A stretch of DNA of 64,000 nt from UBA8752 sp036159995 (GTDB lineage Bacteria; Bacteroidota; Bacteroidia; Flavobacteriales_D; Sanyastnellaceae). Location of the stretch: positions 62,001 through 126,000 of the forward strand of contig JAYYEI010000049.1 in the NCBI GenBank assembly GCA_036159995.1, in the 5' to 3' direction. A program made the translations under genes and the position numbers. This document shows positions 35,537 to 44,942 of this stretch, in pieces. The notes below the pieces were generated by a model, which had not been told where the DNA came from, made no database searches, and saw nothing but the letters and a program-made list of their open reading frames with translations. Positions within the stretch are counted from its first letter, which is position 1; each line of letters starts with the position of its first letter.

Positions 35537-37639
35537 ATGAAGCACGCACGATTCCGCTCGCTGTTGAGCCCCGCCCTCGTCCTCCTGGCCTTCCTCGTCC
35601 CGACCGTGGCCCAGGCCCAGTTGCCCTTACCCTGTGGACAGGGAGAGGCGCAGACCGCCTTCGATGCCGCCCATCCGGGCGAAGCCGAGGCCCGGTCCGC
35701 CCGTGAGGTGGAAACCCGTGCCATGGCCAACGAGCTGCTCCAGCGGGGAGGAGGGGACGACGAGCTCTACATCATCCCGGTGGTGTTCCACGTCATCCAT
35801 GACAATGGACCGGAGAACATCTCCAACGAGCAGATCTGGGATGCCATGGACGTCCTGAACACGGATTTTCGTCTGATGAACGCCGACGCCGGCCAGATTG
35901 TGGCCGGATTCGTGGACATCGCCGCCGACGTGGACGTGGAGTTCCGTCTCGCCAGGCGGGACCCGGAAGGCAACTGCCACTCCGGCATCAATCGCCTCGT
36001 GAGCCCCTTGACCTACGAGGGCACCAACGAGATGAAGCAGCTCATCAACTGGCCCCGGGAGAGCTACATGAACGTATATGTCTGTGCCGAAGCGGCGGGC
36101 GCAGCGGGGTACACCAATTACCCTTCTGAGTGGGGGGCCAACACCGACGGCATCGTGCTCAAGCATGAATATGTCGGGAGCATTGGCACGAGCAATCCGT
36201 ACCGGAGCCGTACCCTTACCCACGAGTGCGGTCACTGGCTCAATCTGCCCCACACCTGGGGGAGCACCAACAATCCCAACCAGCCGGACAACTGCGACTC
36301 CGATGACGGGGTCGATGACACCCCCCTCTGTCTGGGTAGCCCGGTCGGGTTCTGCGACCTGGAGCGGACCACCTGCGGATCGCTGGACAATGTCCAGAAC
36401 TACATGGAATACAGCTACTGCGGCCGGATGTACACCCTCGGCCAGCGGGCTCGGATGCGGGCGGCCCTGAACAGCAGCGTCGCCGACCGCAACCAGCTGT
36501 GGACCCCGAACAATCTGCAGGAAACGGGCGTGTTCGAAGAGGAACTGCTCTGCAGTGCCGAGTTCGCCGTGGACCGCATCGAAGTCTGCATTGGCGAGGA
36601 CATCCAGTTCACTGACCAGAGCTTCTTCGGAGTTGAGGCTTGGTCCTGGGACTTCGGGGATGGCACCATCCTCGCGGGAAGCGTCGACAGCCTGCACCGC
36701 AACCCGATCTACCAATACTCCGAGGCCGGGGAGTTCGAGGTCTATCTCACAGTATCCAATTCCAATGGATCCATCACATCGATGAACCCTGTCGTCATCA
36801 CCGTCATGGACCACGGTATGCTGCCCGCCGTGTGGCAGGAAGGCTTCGAGCCGGGTGTGGGGCCGTGGTCGGAGGACCAGTGGGAAGTGCAGACGCTGTC
36901 CGGTCAGCCCTGGCAGATCCGGGAAACGAGCGGCTACTCGGGCGCCCGTTCGCTCTACGTCCGCAACCGCAACAACGTGACCGGGGACATCACCCGGACG
37001 ACCTCCACCACCTATGATGCCGAGGGCATGGCCGCGGTCATGATCGGCTACAAATACGCCTACAGCCACCGGACGACCGGCGAGACGGACGATCGGCTCA
37101 AGCTTCAGGTCAGCCGGGACTGCGGCGAGACGTGGAACACGCGGGAATTCCACCGCGGCCTGATTGATCTAGCGACGGCTCCGGACCACGGAGGCAATTT
37201 CTATCCTTCCGGCACGGATGAGTGGGCGGGCCACATCGAGGAGGTCACCAACGAAGTCTACATGGTACCCAACCTCCGCATCCGGTTCGAGTTCGAATCC
37301 AAGGGCGGCAACAATGTGTTCCTTGATGACATCAACGTCTATGGCGTGGATTCGCTGGGCAACGTGCTGGGCCTCGAGCCGATCGTCGAATCCGTTCCGT
37401 TTCAACTCGGAGTCTATCCGAACCCGAGCCCGGGCGAGGTGACCGTCGAAGCCCTGTGGCCAGGTGGTGAGGCAGAGCTGCTCGTCCGCGATGCCGCGGG
37501 GCGCCTCGAGCGGACCCTGACCTTGCGCGAGGGGGCCGGCCAGGTCATCCGGTTGGACGGCCTGAACCCCGGGGTGCACCTGATTGAGTTGCGCACGGCG
37601 ACCCGCAGGGAGGTCGAGCGGCTCATCGTGACCCGCTGA
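35537..37639 (+). CDS. Secreted M43-family metalloprotease with T9SS sorting domain
   Basis: 700 residues. A signal peptide (ending TVAQAQ) and short propeptide precede an M43 (pappalysin/cytophagalysin) catalytic domain. The zinc site HECGHWLNLPHTWG is near residue 228 (HExxHxxxxxH) and the Met-turn region is NYMEYSYCGRMYT. Then come a PKD domain (about 345-430, with WSWDFGDGT), a jelly-roll-like module with GETDDRLKLQVSRDCGETW, and a type A T9SS C-terminal domain starting LGVYPNPSPGEVTVE (about 625). Expected to be exported and possibly anchored to A-LPS. A TACCTTGC element at 35512-35519 is 17 bases before the ATG. Converges on the peroxidase gene with four bases between stops. Confidence 0.92.
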   Translation: MKHARFRSLLSPALVLLAFLVPTVAQAQLPLPCGQGEAQTAFDAAHPGEAEARSAREVETRAMANELLQRGGGDDELYIIPVVFHVIHDNGPENISNEQIWDAMDVLNTDFRLMNADAGQIVAGFVDIAADVDVEFRLARRDPEGNCHSGINRLVSPLTYEGTNEMKQLINWPRESYMNVYVCAEAAGAAGYTNYPSEWGANTDGIVLKHEYVGSIGTSNPYRSRTLTHECGHWLNLPHTWGSTNNPNQPDNCDSDDGVDDTPLCLGSPVGFCDLERTTCGSLDNVQNYMEYSYCGRMYTLGQRARMRAALNSSVADRNQLWTPNNLQETGVFEEELLCSAEFAVDRIEVCIGEDIQFTDQSFFGVEAWSWDFGDGTILAGSVDSLHRNPIYQYSEAGEFEVYLTVSNSNGSITSMNPVVITVMDHGMLPAVWQEGFEPGVGPWSEDQWEVQTLSGQPWQIRETSGYSGARSLYVRNRNNVTGDITRTTSTTYDAEGMAAVMIGYKYAYSHRTTGETDDRLKLQVSRDCGETWNTREFHRGLIDLATAPDHGGNFYPSGTDEWAGHIEEVTNEVYMVPNLRIRFEFESKGGNNVFLDDINVYGVDSLGNVLGLEPIVESVPFQLGVYPNPSPGEVTVEALWPGGEAELLVRDAAGRLERTLTLREGAGQVIRLDGLNPGVHLIELRTATRREVERLIVTR

Positions 37640-37643
37640 GGAT

Positions 37644-39038
37644 TCAACCCGGCTCGCAGCCGAGGTCGACCGACGATTGCGGATCGCTGTTGGGGAAACA
37701 GTTCCCGCTCAGCACGCTGTTCGGAACATACCGGTCCAGATGGGGATCGTGCAGACCGTCCTGCAGAAAGTCCAGAAGATCATGCTGTTGTTGCGCGGTC
37801 AACTCCAGCGGCTCGAAGTCGTGGGAGAGGTAATCCTCGGCTTCCGCCTTGGCAGGCTCGCCATCCACCTTGTACTGGATGACCTCCGCCAGGGTGTAGA
37901 ATGTGCCGCCGTGTCCGTAGAATCGGCTGTCCTTGAGGTTGTAGAGTTGCGGCGTCTTGAAGGCGTGCTTGTCTCCCTCTTGTCCGGTGAAGCCACCGCG
38001 CCCGAGAGCGAGGTCCGCGCCGGAGAGGCCGTAGTTCTGTTCTCCGGCATCCAGGGTTTCGATGCCCGGCATGTCCGGCATCCCGAGGGCGTGGAAACCG
38101 CCATCGGTCAAGCCGGGACCGTTGTGGCAGGTGCCGCATTGAGCCGCCCCAAAGAAGACCATCGCGCCGTTCTTCTGGCTCTCCGTCATGGCGGAGTGTT
38201 GGCCGCGTAACCATTGCTGGAAGGGGGCCTCGTAGCCCATGATCGTGCGTTCGTAGGCGGCGATGGCGAGGCCAGCCGTCTCGACCGTGTACCGTTCATC
38301 CTCGGCGAAGTCGGGGAAGGCGGCATCGAAGAGGGGCACGTAGCCGGGCAGGGCGTCGAAGAAGGCGGCGTCCGGAGCCATGCGGTGGACGGTGAGGCCG
38401 GCGATGGCCTGTGTTTCGAGACCGAGGTAGCCGAGGTAGTTGACGGCGATCGGGGTTCCGGCGGTCCAGTTGGCCTCGGTGCCCACGTTGGGGCCGGCCG
38501 CGCCGAACTGCCCGTTCCAGAGGGTCACGGGGGTGAAGGCGCCATTCATGGCCGTCGGGGACCGCATGGGCTGCCGGTCGATTTCATTGGGTTGGTATTC
38601 GTCAGAGATGACCCGGCCCTCCCCCCGGATGCCGAAGCCGACGCCTCCGTCGCCGAGTCCCTGCTGGACCCCGGCCTGGAAGCCCGCTGTGGCGTGATGG
38701 CAACTGGCACAGCTGAAGGTGCCCATCCCGGATTCTTCGCGGGCCTGGGTCCCCAAAGCCGTCTCGTGGAAGAGCATGCGGCCCAGCTTGACCTTGTCGA
38801 TGGTCAAGGGATTGTTGGGGTCTTGGGGGATGGCAGCGTATTCCTCAGGGTTGGGCATCCGGAGTTGCTGGTACCCCTGTTCGCCCATGGCGTCCACGAT
38901 CGTCGCGAGCAATTGGAAGTCCTTCGAAACGGGTTCGGGGTTCACCGAATTGCTTGGATTGCAGGAAGGAAAGGCAAGCAACATGACCAGGAGACCGGTC
39001 ACGGGGCAGAGGGTGCGATGGGAAACATGGATCGACAT
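37644..39038 (-). CDS. Di-haem cytochrome c peroxidase-family lipoprotein
   Basis: 464 residues of the MauG/CcpA family. The lipoprotein signal ends LLAFPSC. Haem sites are CASCHH (about residue 109) and CGTCHN (about 301), with a Met-rich stretch (ALGMPDMPG) after the second that may supply an axial ligand. Predicted to reduce peroxide in the periplasm with electrons from a small cytochrome, or to oxidise another protein. The 95-base gap upstream contains a perfect 16-base palindrome. Confidence 0.9.
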   Translation of the reverse strand: MSIHVSHRTLCPVTGLLVMLLAFPSCNPSNSVNPEPVSKDFQLLATIVDAMGEQGYQQLRMPNPEEYAAIPQDPNNPLTIDKVKLGRMLFHETALGTQAREESGMGTFSCASCHHATAGFQAGVQQGLGDGGVGFGIRGEGRVISDEYQPNEIDRQPMRSPTAMNGAFTPVTLWNGQFGAAGPNVGTEANWTAGTPIAVNYLGYLGLETQAIAGLTVHRMAPDAAFFDALPGYVPLFDAAFPDFAEDERYTVETAGLAIAAYERTIMGYEAPFQQWLRGQHSAMTESQKNGAMVFFGAAQCGTCHNGPGLTDGGFHALGMPDMPGIETLDAGEQNYGLSGADLALGRGGFTGQEGDKHAFKTPQLYNLKDSRFYGHGGTFYTLAEVIQYKVDGEPAKAEAEDYLSHDFEPLELTAQQQHDLLDFLQDGLHDPHLDRYVPNSVLSGNCFPNSDPQSSVDLGCEPG

Positions 39039-39089
39039 GGGCGAAGCGATGAGGTACTCCGCGAATCAAGCTGGTCTTCTCGCCTCTCC

Positions 39090-39105
39090 GGATGACGTCC
39101 GTCAT
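39090..39105. promoter_or_regulatory. Perfect 16-base palindrome upstream of the peroxidase gene
   Basis: GATGACG-TC-CGTCATC, two 7-base arms with a two-base centre, in the 95-base gap between the ClC stop and the peroxidase start (52 bases before the ATG). No T-run follows on either strand, so an operator is at least as likely as a terminator stem. Confidence 0.45.
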
Positions 39106-39133
39106 CGGGGCGGAGGGACATTCGTCAGCAGGG

Positions 39134-40936
39134 TCAATCTTCGGACACCTCCTGCAGCCAGGCGCGGTAGGCGCCGAAGAGGCGGGAGCGGCTGACGAAT
39201 CCGGCGTAGCGGCCGCTGTCTACCACAGGCAGATTCCACGCCCGAGTCCGGTCGAATTTGTCCATGACCGAATCCATGTGCTCCTGAAGGTCGAGGGTCG
39301 CGGCCGGCATCACCATGAGGTCGCGCACCCTGAGGGCGTCGTATCGCGTTCGGTCGAACATGACCCCTCGGATCTCTTCGAGGGGGACGATTCCGACCAG
39401 CTCTCCCCGAGTTCCGAGCACGGGGTGGATGTTGCGTCGGCTTTGGGCCACCACCTCGACCAGATCGCCCAGGGTCATGTCCGCGCGCACCGGGTCGAAG
39501 TCCCGCTCGAGTTGGTCGGCGAGTTTCATCAAGGTCAGCACGGCCTTGTCCTTGTCGTGGGTGATCAACTCGCCGCGATCAGCCAGTTCCTGCGTGTAGA
39601 TGCTGTTCGGCCGCATCCAGCGTGCCGTCTGGAAGGCGATGGAACTGGTGAGCATCAATGGGATGAAGAGGTCGTAGCCCCCGCTGGCTTCGGCCGCGAG
39701 GAAGATGGCGGTAAGCGGCGCGCGCAGGATGCCGGCCATGAGCCCCGCCATACCGGCCAGCACGAAGTGTCCCCCAATCAGATGCCAACTCGGGAACAGG
39801 AGGTCGGTGGCAAAGAGGAAAATGCCTCCGAGCAGTGCGCCACTCACGAGGGCGGGGGCGAAAATGCCCCCGACGCCGCCGGCCCCGACGGTGAGTCCGG
39901 TAAGCGCGGGCTTGCACGCCCACAGGATGGCCATCACGAGCAGGAACCGGCTGGCGGTGCCGGGAATCAGGTCGCCCCGCCCCCTCGGGTCGAGGCCGTC
40001 GAATCGGTTGCGCAACAGGTCATTGATCAACTCGAAGCCCTCCCCGTAGAGGGAAGGGAACGCGACGAGCACAGCCCCGATGAGCCCCCCGCCGACGAGG
40101 ACCCGGGCGCCGGGGTGGCGGAACCTGCGGATGAGGTTGCCCGTGACGCGGTACACGCCGCTGAACCAGACAGAGGCGAAGCCGCACAGGACGGCAAACG
40201 GCAGGTAGACCAGCACCGCCCCATCCCACCGCGGCAGGGAGCGTCCGGCCTGCATGAGCTCTTCCGGGTCGATGAAGAGGGTGGCGGTCAGGAGGGCGGA
40301 CAGGGAGGCGATGAGCAGGGGGACAAGGCTGGCCGTGGTGAGGTCGATCATGATGACCTCCACCGCGAAGACGATGGCGGCGAGCGGGGCCTTGAACATG
40401 GCGGCCAAGGAGGCCGTGGCCGCACATCCGATGAGCACAAGTCGGTGCCGGTATTCGAGGTTGAAGCGATCCGCGACTTCCGAGGCGATGGCCGCGCTTC
40501 CCTGGACTGCAGGGGCCTCGAGACCGGCACTGCCTCCGAATCCCACCGTCATCAGCGACGTCGCCGCGGGGCTGACCATGGACATGCGGGAGAGTCGGGC
40601 GCGCAACCGCGACAGCGCGTGCAGGGTCGCGGGAATTCCGGGTCCGGGATGCCGCCCCCCGAACCCCTTGCGGACCAGCACATGGGTCAGGATCAGGCCG
40701 ATGATCGGCAGAATGAAGAGGAATTCCGGGGCGCCTTCTCCCCCGGCCGCCTCGGGAAGCGAACGCAGCCACCCCACGCCATTCTTGAGCAGGACGGCAA
40801 GCAGTCCGGCGGCCATGCCAATCACGCCCGCAAGCAGGACGAGGGAGTTGGCCGGCCCGAGCCGGTCCCAAAGCTCTCCTTGCAGACGGTCGAGGCGACC
40901 GAGGATTCCCGTTTTCTCCTGCGTTTCGCTTGCCAT
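39134..40936 (-). CDS. ClC-family chloride channel/transporter with CBS domains
   Basis: 600 residues. The ClC membrane domain (about 30-450) has the selectivity segments GSAGLEAP (about 135, keeping the gating Glu) and GGVGGIFAPALV. FKAPLAAIVFAVEV keeps the Glu that in exchangers carries the proton. Two CBS domains follow (about 460-600: MTLGDLVEVVAQSRR and VRDLMVMPAATLDLQEHM). Exchanger or channel cannot be decided. Start ATG 40936 follows a GGGAGACAGG stretch; a GTG at 40954 overlapping the SpoIIE stop is an alternative. Last gene of a four-gene operon. Confidence 0.92.
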   Translation of the reverse strand: MASETQEKTGILGRLDRLQGELWDRLGPANSLVLLAGVIGMAAGLLAVLLKNGVGWLRSLPEAAGGEGAPEFLFILPIIGLILTHVLVRKGFGGRHPGPGIPATLHALSRLRARLSRMSMVSPAATSLMTVGFGGSAGLEAPAVQGSAAIASEVADRFNLEYRHRLVLIGCAATASLAAMFKAPLAAIVFAVEVIMIDLTTASLVPLLIASLSALLTATLFIDPEELMQAGRSLPRWDGAVLVYLPFAVLCGFASVWFSGVYRVTGNLIRRFRHPGARVLVGGGLIGAVLVAFPSLYGEGFELINDLLRNRFDGLDPRGRGDLIPGTASRFLLVMAILWACKPALTGLTVGAGGVGGIFAPALVSGALLGGIFLFATDLLFPSWHLIGGHFVLAGMAGLMAGILRAPLTAIFLAAEASGGYDLFIPLMLTSSIAFQTARWMRPNSIYTQELADRGELITHDKDKAVLTLMKLADQLERDFDPVRADMTLGDLVEVVAQSRRNIHPVLGTRGELVGIVPLEEIRGVMFDRTRYDALRVRDLMVMPAATLDLQEHMDSVMDKFDRTRAWNLPVVDSGRYAGFVSRSRLFGAYRAWLQEVSED

Positions 40937-40950
40937 GGGTCCTGTCTCCC

Positions 40951-42777
40951 TCACCCGAGTCGGATGCGGACGCCGCAGACGAGGATGTCGTCCACTTGCT
41001 CCTCATCGGCCTCATTGCGCCAGGCTTCAATCCGCTGCCTCAGTTCCTCCTCCTGACGGTCGACAGGAAGGGCGGACAGCTCCGCGAGCAGCCCGCGGAA
41101 CCGTTTCCGCATGAATTTCCGCCCCCGCGGACCACCGAACTGATCGGAGTAACCATCCGAGGCGCAGTAGACCATGTCGCCATCCTCGAGGGAGACGACC
41201 TGGGTGTTGAACCGGAACTCGCCCGGCTCGAAACTGGCGATGGCCCGCTTGTCCGGTTTGAGTTCGGTGACTTCTCCGTTCCGTACGAGATAGGCTGGAG
41301 CGTTTGCTCCGGCGAATTCCATTTTCCGTTGCTCCAGATTGATGGAAACGAGCCCGAGGTCCATGCCGTCGGGGACCTGGTCCTTGGCTTCGAGGCTGCT
41401 GTCTTCTCCGCGGTGGAGAACGTTGCGTGCCATTTCGTTGAGTCGGTCCAGAATCTTGCCCGGCTGGGTGTAGACCTTGCCGATGTGCTGCAAGGCATTG
41501 TGTCCGAGCAGGCTCATGAAGGCACCGGGCACGCCGTGGCCTGTGCAGTCGACTGCCGCCATGAGGCGCCAAGCGTCCAGCTTGTGGAACCAGGGAAAAT
41601 CTCCACTGACGCCGTCCCGCGGCATGTGCAGGACGAATTGCCGGTCGAAGACCCCCTTTCGCAAAGTATCGCTGGGCAGAATGGCGCCTTGGATGCGCCG
41701 GGCGTAATCGATGCTGGACGTCAGGTCCGTGTAGAGTTTGCGGATCTCCTCGCCCTGGGCCTCGAGCTGATCCGTCTGTCGCTTCAAGACCTCCGTGCGC
41801 TCCTCGACCTTGGCCTCCATCTCGCGCTCGTAACTGGCGAGGTCGTCGCGCATCGCGATGAGCGTCTTGCCGAGGATGTCCTCCTCGCTCAAAGGAGTGT
41901 ACTCTGTATCGAAGCGCCCCTGACCGACGGCCGCGCTGAATTCCCGCGTCCTCTTGAGTCCGGTGGCCAACCGGTCCAAAGCCTCGGCCATTTCTCCGAT
42001 TTCGTCCTTCCTCGCTCGCATCGGGAAGGGATGGTCCACTCCCCGGGACAGGTACATGAGCCGGGCCCGGACCTTGCGCAGAGGACGGCGGATGGCGCGG
42101 GTCACCCCGGCGGCGATGGCAAGACCCGCCAGCAGCACGAACAGGGAAATCCACCGGACGAGGGCATCGAGGCGGCGTCCGCTGGCCTCGACCTCGTCGT
42201 CCGTGATGCGGATGGCCTTTTCGAAGTGGGATTCCAGCGCCGTGAGGCCGGCTTCTACGGAGTCGAGCCGGGAGCTGAGGTCCTCTCCGGGATCGAAGGG
42301 GTTGTCGAGAATCTCATCGACTCGGACCATGGTGTCGAAGTTGGCATCGAAGTCCGCCTTCCGGGTGCCCGGCGGGACAAGGCCCTGCAGGTGGTCGAGC
42401 AGGGCGTCCATGGCGAGGTGGTTCCGGTACAGGCGCTGGTGGAGTCCCTCCTGATTCGGGGATTGTTCCCTGAGCTCGGCGAGCTTGGCGGCAAAGCCGG
42501 CTTGATGCTGGTCCAGGGAGTGGTGCGCGTCAACGTGGAGGTGGACTGGTTCGGGGAGTCGGGCCACGAGCAGGGAATAGGCGCGCATGGCCTCCACGCT
42601 CTGCTGCAGTTTGGCAACATCGGATTTGGCCTCGTCGAGCGCCACGGACTCGTCGAGCAGGCGACCCTGTGTTTTCGTTGTGCGCGCCGTGAGCACGAAG
42701 AAGACGGCCAGCGTAGCGATGAAGAGGCCGAATCCGGCGAAGATCCGTGCTCCGATGGAGTGGAACCAGTTGCGCAT
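40951..42777 (-). CDS. Membrane HAMP-SpoIIE serine phosphatase
   Basis: 608 residues. A first membrane segment (10-32), an extracytoplasmic helical sensor region (about 33-212), a second membrane segment (about 215-235), HAMP, a coiled coil (EAKVEERTEVLKRQTDQLEAQ), then a SpoIIE/PP2C domain (about 355-608). Metal-binding Asp residues are visible in GVSGDFPWF, AAVDCTGHGVPGAFMS, CASDGYSDQ and VDDILVCG. Such proteins dephosphorylate Ser/Thr on a regulator, often an anti-sigma antagonist; no such partner is here. One base separates it from the TPR gene before it, and its stop overlaps a possible ClC start. Confidence 0.9.
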   Translation of the reverse strand: MRNWFHSIGARIFAGFGLFIATLAVFFVLTARTTKTQGRLLDESVALDEAKSDVAKLQQSVEAMRAYSLLVARLPEPVHLHVDAHHSLDQHQAGFAAKLAELREQSPNQEGLHQRLYRNHLAMDALLDHLQGLVPPGTRKADFDANFDTMVRVDEILDNPFDPGEDLSSRLDSVEAGLTALESHFEKAIRITDDEVEASGRRLDALVRWISLFVLLAGLAIAAGVTRAIRRPLRKVRARLMYLSRGVDHPFPMRARKDEIGEMAEALDRLATGLKRTREFSAAVGQGRFDTEYTPLSEEDILGKTLIAMRDDLASYEREMEAKVEERTEVLKRQTDQLEAQGEEIRKLYTDLTSSIDYARRIQGAILPSDTLRKGVFDRQFVLHMPRDGVSGDFPWFHKLDAWRLMAAVDCTGHGVPGAFMSLLGHNALQHIGKVYTQPGKILDRLNEMARNVLHRGEDSSLEAKDQVPDGMDLGLVSINLEQRKMEFAGANAPAYLVRNGEVTELKPDKRAIASFEPGEFRFNTQVVSLEDGDMVYCASDGYSDQFGGPRGRKFMRKRFRGLLAELSALPVDRQEEELRQRIEAWRNEADEEQVDDILVCGVRIRLG

Positions 42778-42778
42778 C

Positions 42779-43675
42779 TCAGTCCCCGCCCAATTCGGCC
42801 AGATGGGTCCGGCACCATTCGACCCGGTCCCGATTCAACAGGGCCTCGGATACGACGGCCAATGCCTCGTACCCGGCGGCGCGGTCGGAATCCGCTTCGA
42901 TGGCTTGCTCGAGCCCGGTTGCAGCTAGGTTCCACAGAACGGAAGCGTCCCGCAGCGCCGAATCCACCGCATCGAGGTTGTTCTCGGACGCTTTGAATTG
43001 ACGAACTCCCTGGTTGTAGGTGTGAACCGCGAGGTTGAAGAGGGAGCGGAATCGGTCCGGCCCCCGGAGTGCCGCCCGCTCGTAGCAGGTCCGGCCCCAT
43101 TCGAACCAAGGGCCCGCCCCGGAGCGTTCTTGCTCCTCCGCTTGGGCAAAGGCATGCTCCGCAAGCATTTGGTCGAGCAGGACAGCGTCGGGTTCGGGGT
43201 TCCACGATGGGTCGAGAACGAGTTGAATGGCCGCGTGGGCTTCGAGGTGGGCATGGGCGCGCTTGCCGTCTCCCGGACGGCTGGTCCGGATGGCGTCCCG
43301 GGCGTCCTCGAGGTGCGTATCGGACAGGAACGTCAGCAGAGCGACCCGTTTGTCCTCCAGCTCACCGGATTCATCGAGCCGGGCGCACTCCATGGCCGAC
43401 CGCGTGGCCTCCAAGCGGGAAGGGGAGTCGGGATTCCGCCCGTCGCGGACCACGAAGAGCGATTTCTCGATGAAAGCGTGGACATACCAGGCGGTGGCAT
43501 CACCGGCCTCGGCCGTATTGAGGGCCCGTTCGATGATGGCTTCGGCTTCCTCAAACCGCTGATCCTGCGCGAGTTCCACAGCCTGACGGGTCAGGGGGCC
43601 TTGGGCCCAACTCCATTCGGGGAGGAGGGCCAGCACGACAACGAGGGACAGGATGGCGGAAATCCAGCGGCTCAT
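42779..43675 (-). CDS. TPR-like secreted protein
   Basis: 298 residues with a signal peptide (ending EWSWAQG) and helical repeats of tetratricopeptide type (AVELAQDQRFEEAEAIIERALNTAEAGDATAWYVHAFIEKS and others). It is predicted periplasmic and probably binds a partner. ATG 43675 overlaps the stop of the YfiR-like gene (ATGA). One base precedes the SpoIIE start, so these genes are co-translated. Confidence 0.72.
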   Translation of the reverse strand: MSRWISAILSLVVVLALLPEWSWAQGPLTRQAVELAQDQRFEEAEAIIERALNTAEAGDATAWYVHAFIEKSLFVVRDGRNPDSPSRLEATRSAMECARLDESGELEDKRVALLTFLSDTHLEDARDAIRTSRPGDGKRAHAHLEAHAAIQLVLDPSWNPEPDAVLLDQMLAEHAFAQAEEQERSGAGPWFEWGRTCYERAALRGPDRFRSLFNLAVHTYNQGVRQFKASENNLDAVDSALRDASVLWNLAATGLEQAIEADSDRAAGYEALAVVSEALLNRDRVEWCRTHLAELGGD

Positions 43676-44310
43676 GGACACAGCTTTTGAAGGAACGGAG
43701 CCGGGAGGGTCATGCCTTTGGCGGCAAGGCCTTCCGTATCCTGGACAATGCAGAGTTGGGGCTCATCACCCACCTTCCGGCGCCGAAGGATGAGGTCAAA
43801 CCCTGAAATGCTGCCGCCGTCCGTGATGATCAGGGCCTCCTTGTTGCCCTTCCGATTCCAACGGGCCACAGCCTGTTGCATCTCGGCATTGGTCTCCGGA
43901 TTGCCTCCGGTTCCTCCGAGGAACAGCACGGTGAAGTCCCCGCGTTCGGCCGCCAACCCGGCCGCATCGAGGGGCACAATGTCCACAGGGAGTCCAGCGA
44001 TGGCACGGCCATCCAGCTTGGAACTGAGGTTTTCCGCGAGATTGGACCAGCCGACGACAGCGATGCGGAAGGATTCCCGCGCGGCCAGTTCAGGCCAGAA
44101 CATCTCCCGCCCCAGCAAATACAGGTAACGGCGGTATTGAATGGCCCAGATGGGAGAGCGATCGATTTCGGGGTCATCTGCTTCGACACGGATCACCGCG
44201 GACTCCGGCACTCGCTCCGACGTCGTCCCATTGCCACCTGTTGCCGCAAGCGCGGGGGCGGGAAGCAGAGAGCATCCGAGGAGAATACAGCCGAGGAGTG
44301 AACGCCACAT
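43672..44310 (-). CDS. YfiR-like (DUF4154) periplasmic protein
   Basis: 212 residues with a signal peptide (ending PAPALAA). The domain resembles the YfiR/DUF4154 family: IQYRRYLYLLGREMFW near the start, FRIAVVGWSNLAENLSSKLDG, a central LFLGG, EALIITDGGSISGF and ILRRRKVGDEPQLCI. YfiR-type proteins are periplasmic regulators of membrane signalling enzymes. First gene of the operon with TPR, SpoIIE and ClC genes, so it likely senses an extracytoplasmic signal for the phosphatase (inference). Start ATG 44310; a TTG at 44331 is in frame. Confidence 0.65.
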   Translation of the reverse strand: MWRSLLGCILLGCSLLPAPALAATGGNGTTSERVPESAVIRVEADDPEIDRSPIWAIQYRRYLYLLGREMFWPELAARESFRIAVVGWSNLAENLSSKLDGRAIAGLPVDIVPLDAAGLAAERGDFTVLFLGGTGGNPETNAEMQQAVARWNRKGNKEALIITDGGSISGFDLILRRRKVGDEPQLCIVQDTEGLAAKGMTLPAPFLQKLCP

Positions 44311-44355
44311 GTGGGAGCCGCTGAACCGCAAAATAATCAGGCCAAAGCCTCGAAA

Positions 44356-44853
44356 TCAGGCCTCCGGTTCGAGTTGTTCCAGATCCCTGTCGAAGAGATA
44401 AAGACCCGCGCTATCGGAGCCAATCATGGCCAGTTTGTCCAAAATCGTGCGGGCGAGAGCTTCCTCCTCGATCTGCTCGGAAACGTACCACTGCATGAAG
44501 TTGTGGGTGGTGTAGTCCTTCCTGGACAGGCAGAGATCCACGACCTCATTGATGCTGGCCGTCACCTTGGTTTCGTGTTCGAGCAGGGTCGTAAAGACGG
44601 CGTGTAGACCACTGAATTCCGCTGTAGGAGCATCCAAAGAAGGAATGTGGGCGGTTCCGCCCCGTTCGTTGACGAAACGGATGAGCTTGAGCATGTGCTC
44701 CCGCTCCTCGTCGCTGTGTCGGTAGAGGAAGGCGGCCGTGCCATTCAATCCGTGGGTCTCTGCCCACGTGGCCATGCCCAGATAGAAATGCGACGAGCGC
44801 GCCTCCATGGCGATCTGGTCATTCAAGGCCTGTTCAATCTGTTGATCGATCAT
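44356..44853 (-). CDS. ftnA: Non-haem ferritin
   Basis: 165 residues; stores iron as a 24-mer cage. All ferroxidase-centre ligands are present at the standard positions: E17, E50, H53, E94, Q127 and E130. No Met ligand for haem, so FtnA rather than bacterioferritin. Preceded by an AT-rich 89-base gap. The inverted repeat ATTTCA-N8-TGAAAT ends one base before its ATG, the same repeat found before the regulator gene upstream. Confidence 0.95.
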   Translation of the reverse strand: MIDQQIEQALNDQIAMEARSSHFYLGMATWAETHGLNGTAAFLYRHSDEEREHMLKLIRFVNERGGTAHIPSLDAPTAEFSGLHAVFTTLLEHETKVTASINEVVDLCLSRKDYTTHNFMQWYVSEQIEEEALARTILDKLAMIGSDSAGLYLFDRDLEQLEPEA

Positions 44854-44854
44854 A

Positions 44855-44874
44855 ATTTCAGAAATAATTGAAAT
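44855..44874. promoter_or_regulatory. Operator-like inverted repeat before ferritin
   Basis: ATTTCAGAAATAATTGAAAT: arms ATTTCA/TGAAAT with eight bases between. It is 18/20 identical to the repeat at 45387-45406. The site abuts the ferritin ATG. Confidence 0.65.
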
Positions 44875-44942
44875 AAAAGAAGAGAATGAGTGGAGTATAA
44901 TCTATTAATAACAAGCGCTTTATGTTTCAAAATGTGTGTTAC

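Noticed and set aside
39092..42996. Two long + strand frames opposite the ClC and SpoIIE genes
   Set aside because: Antisense shadows; both sense proteins carry complete family motifs.
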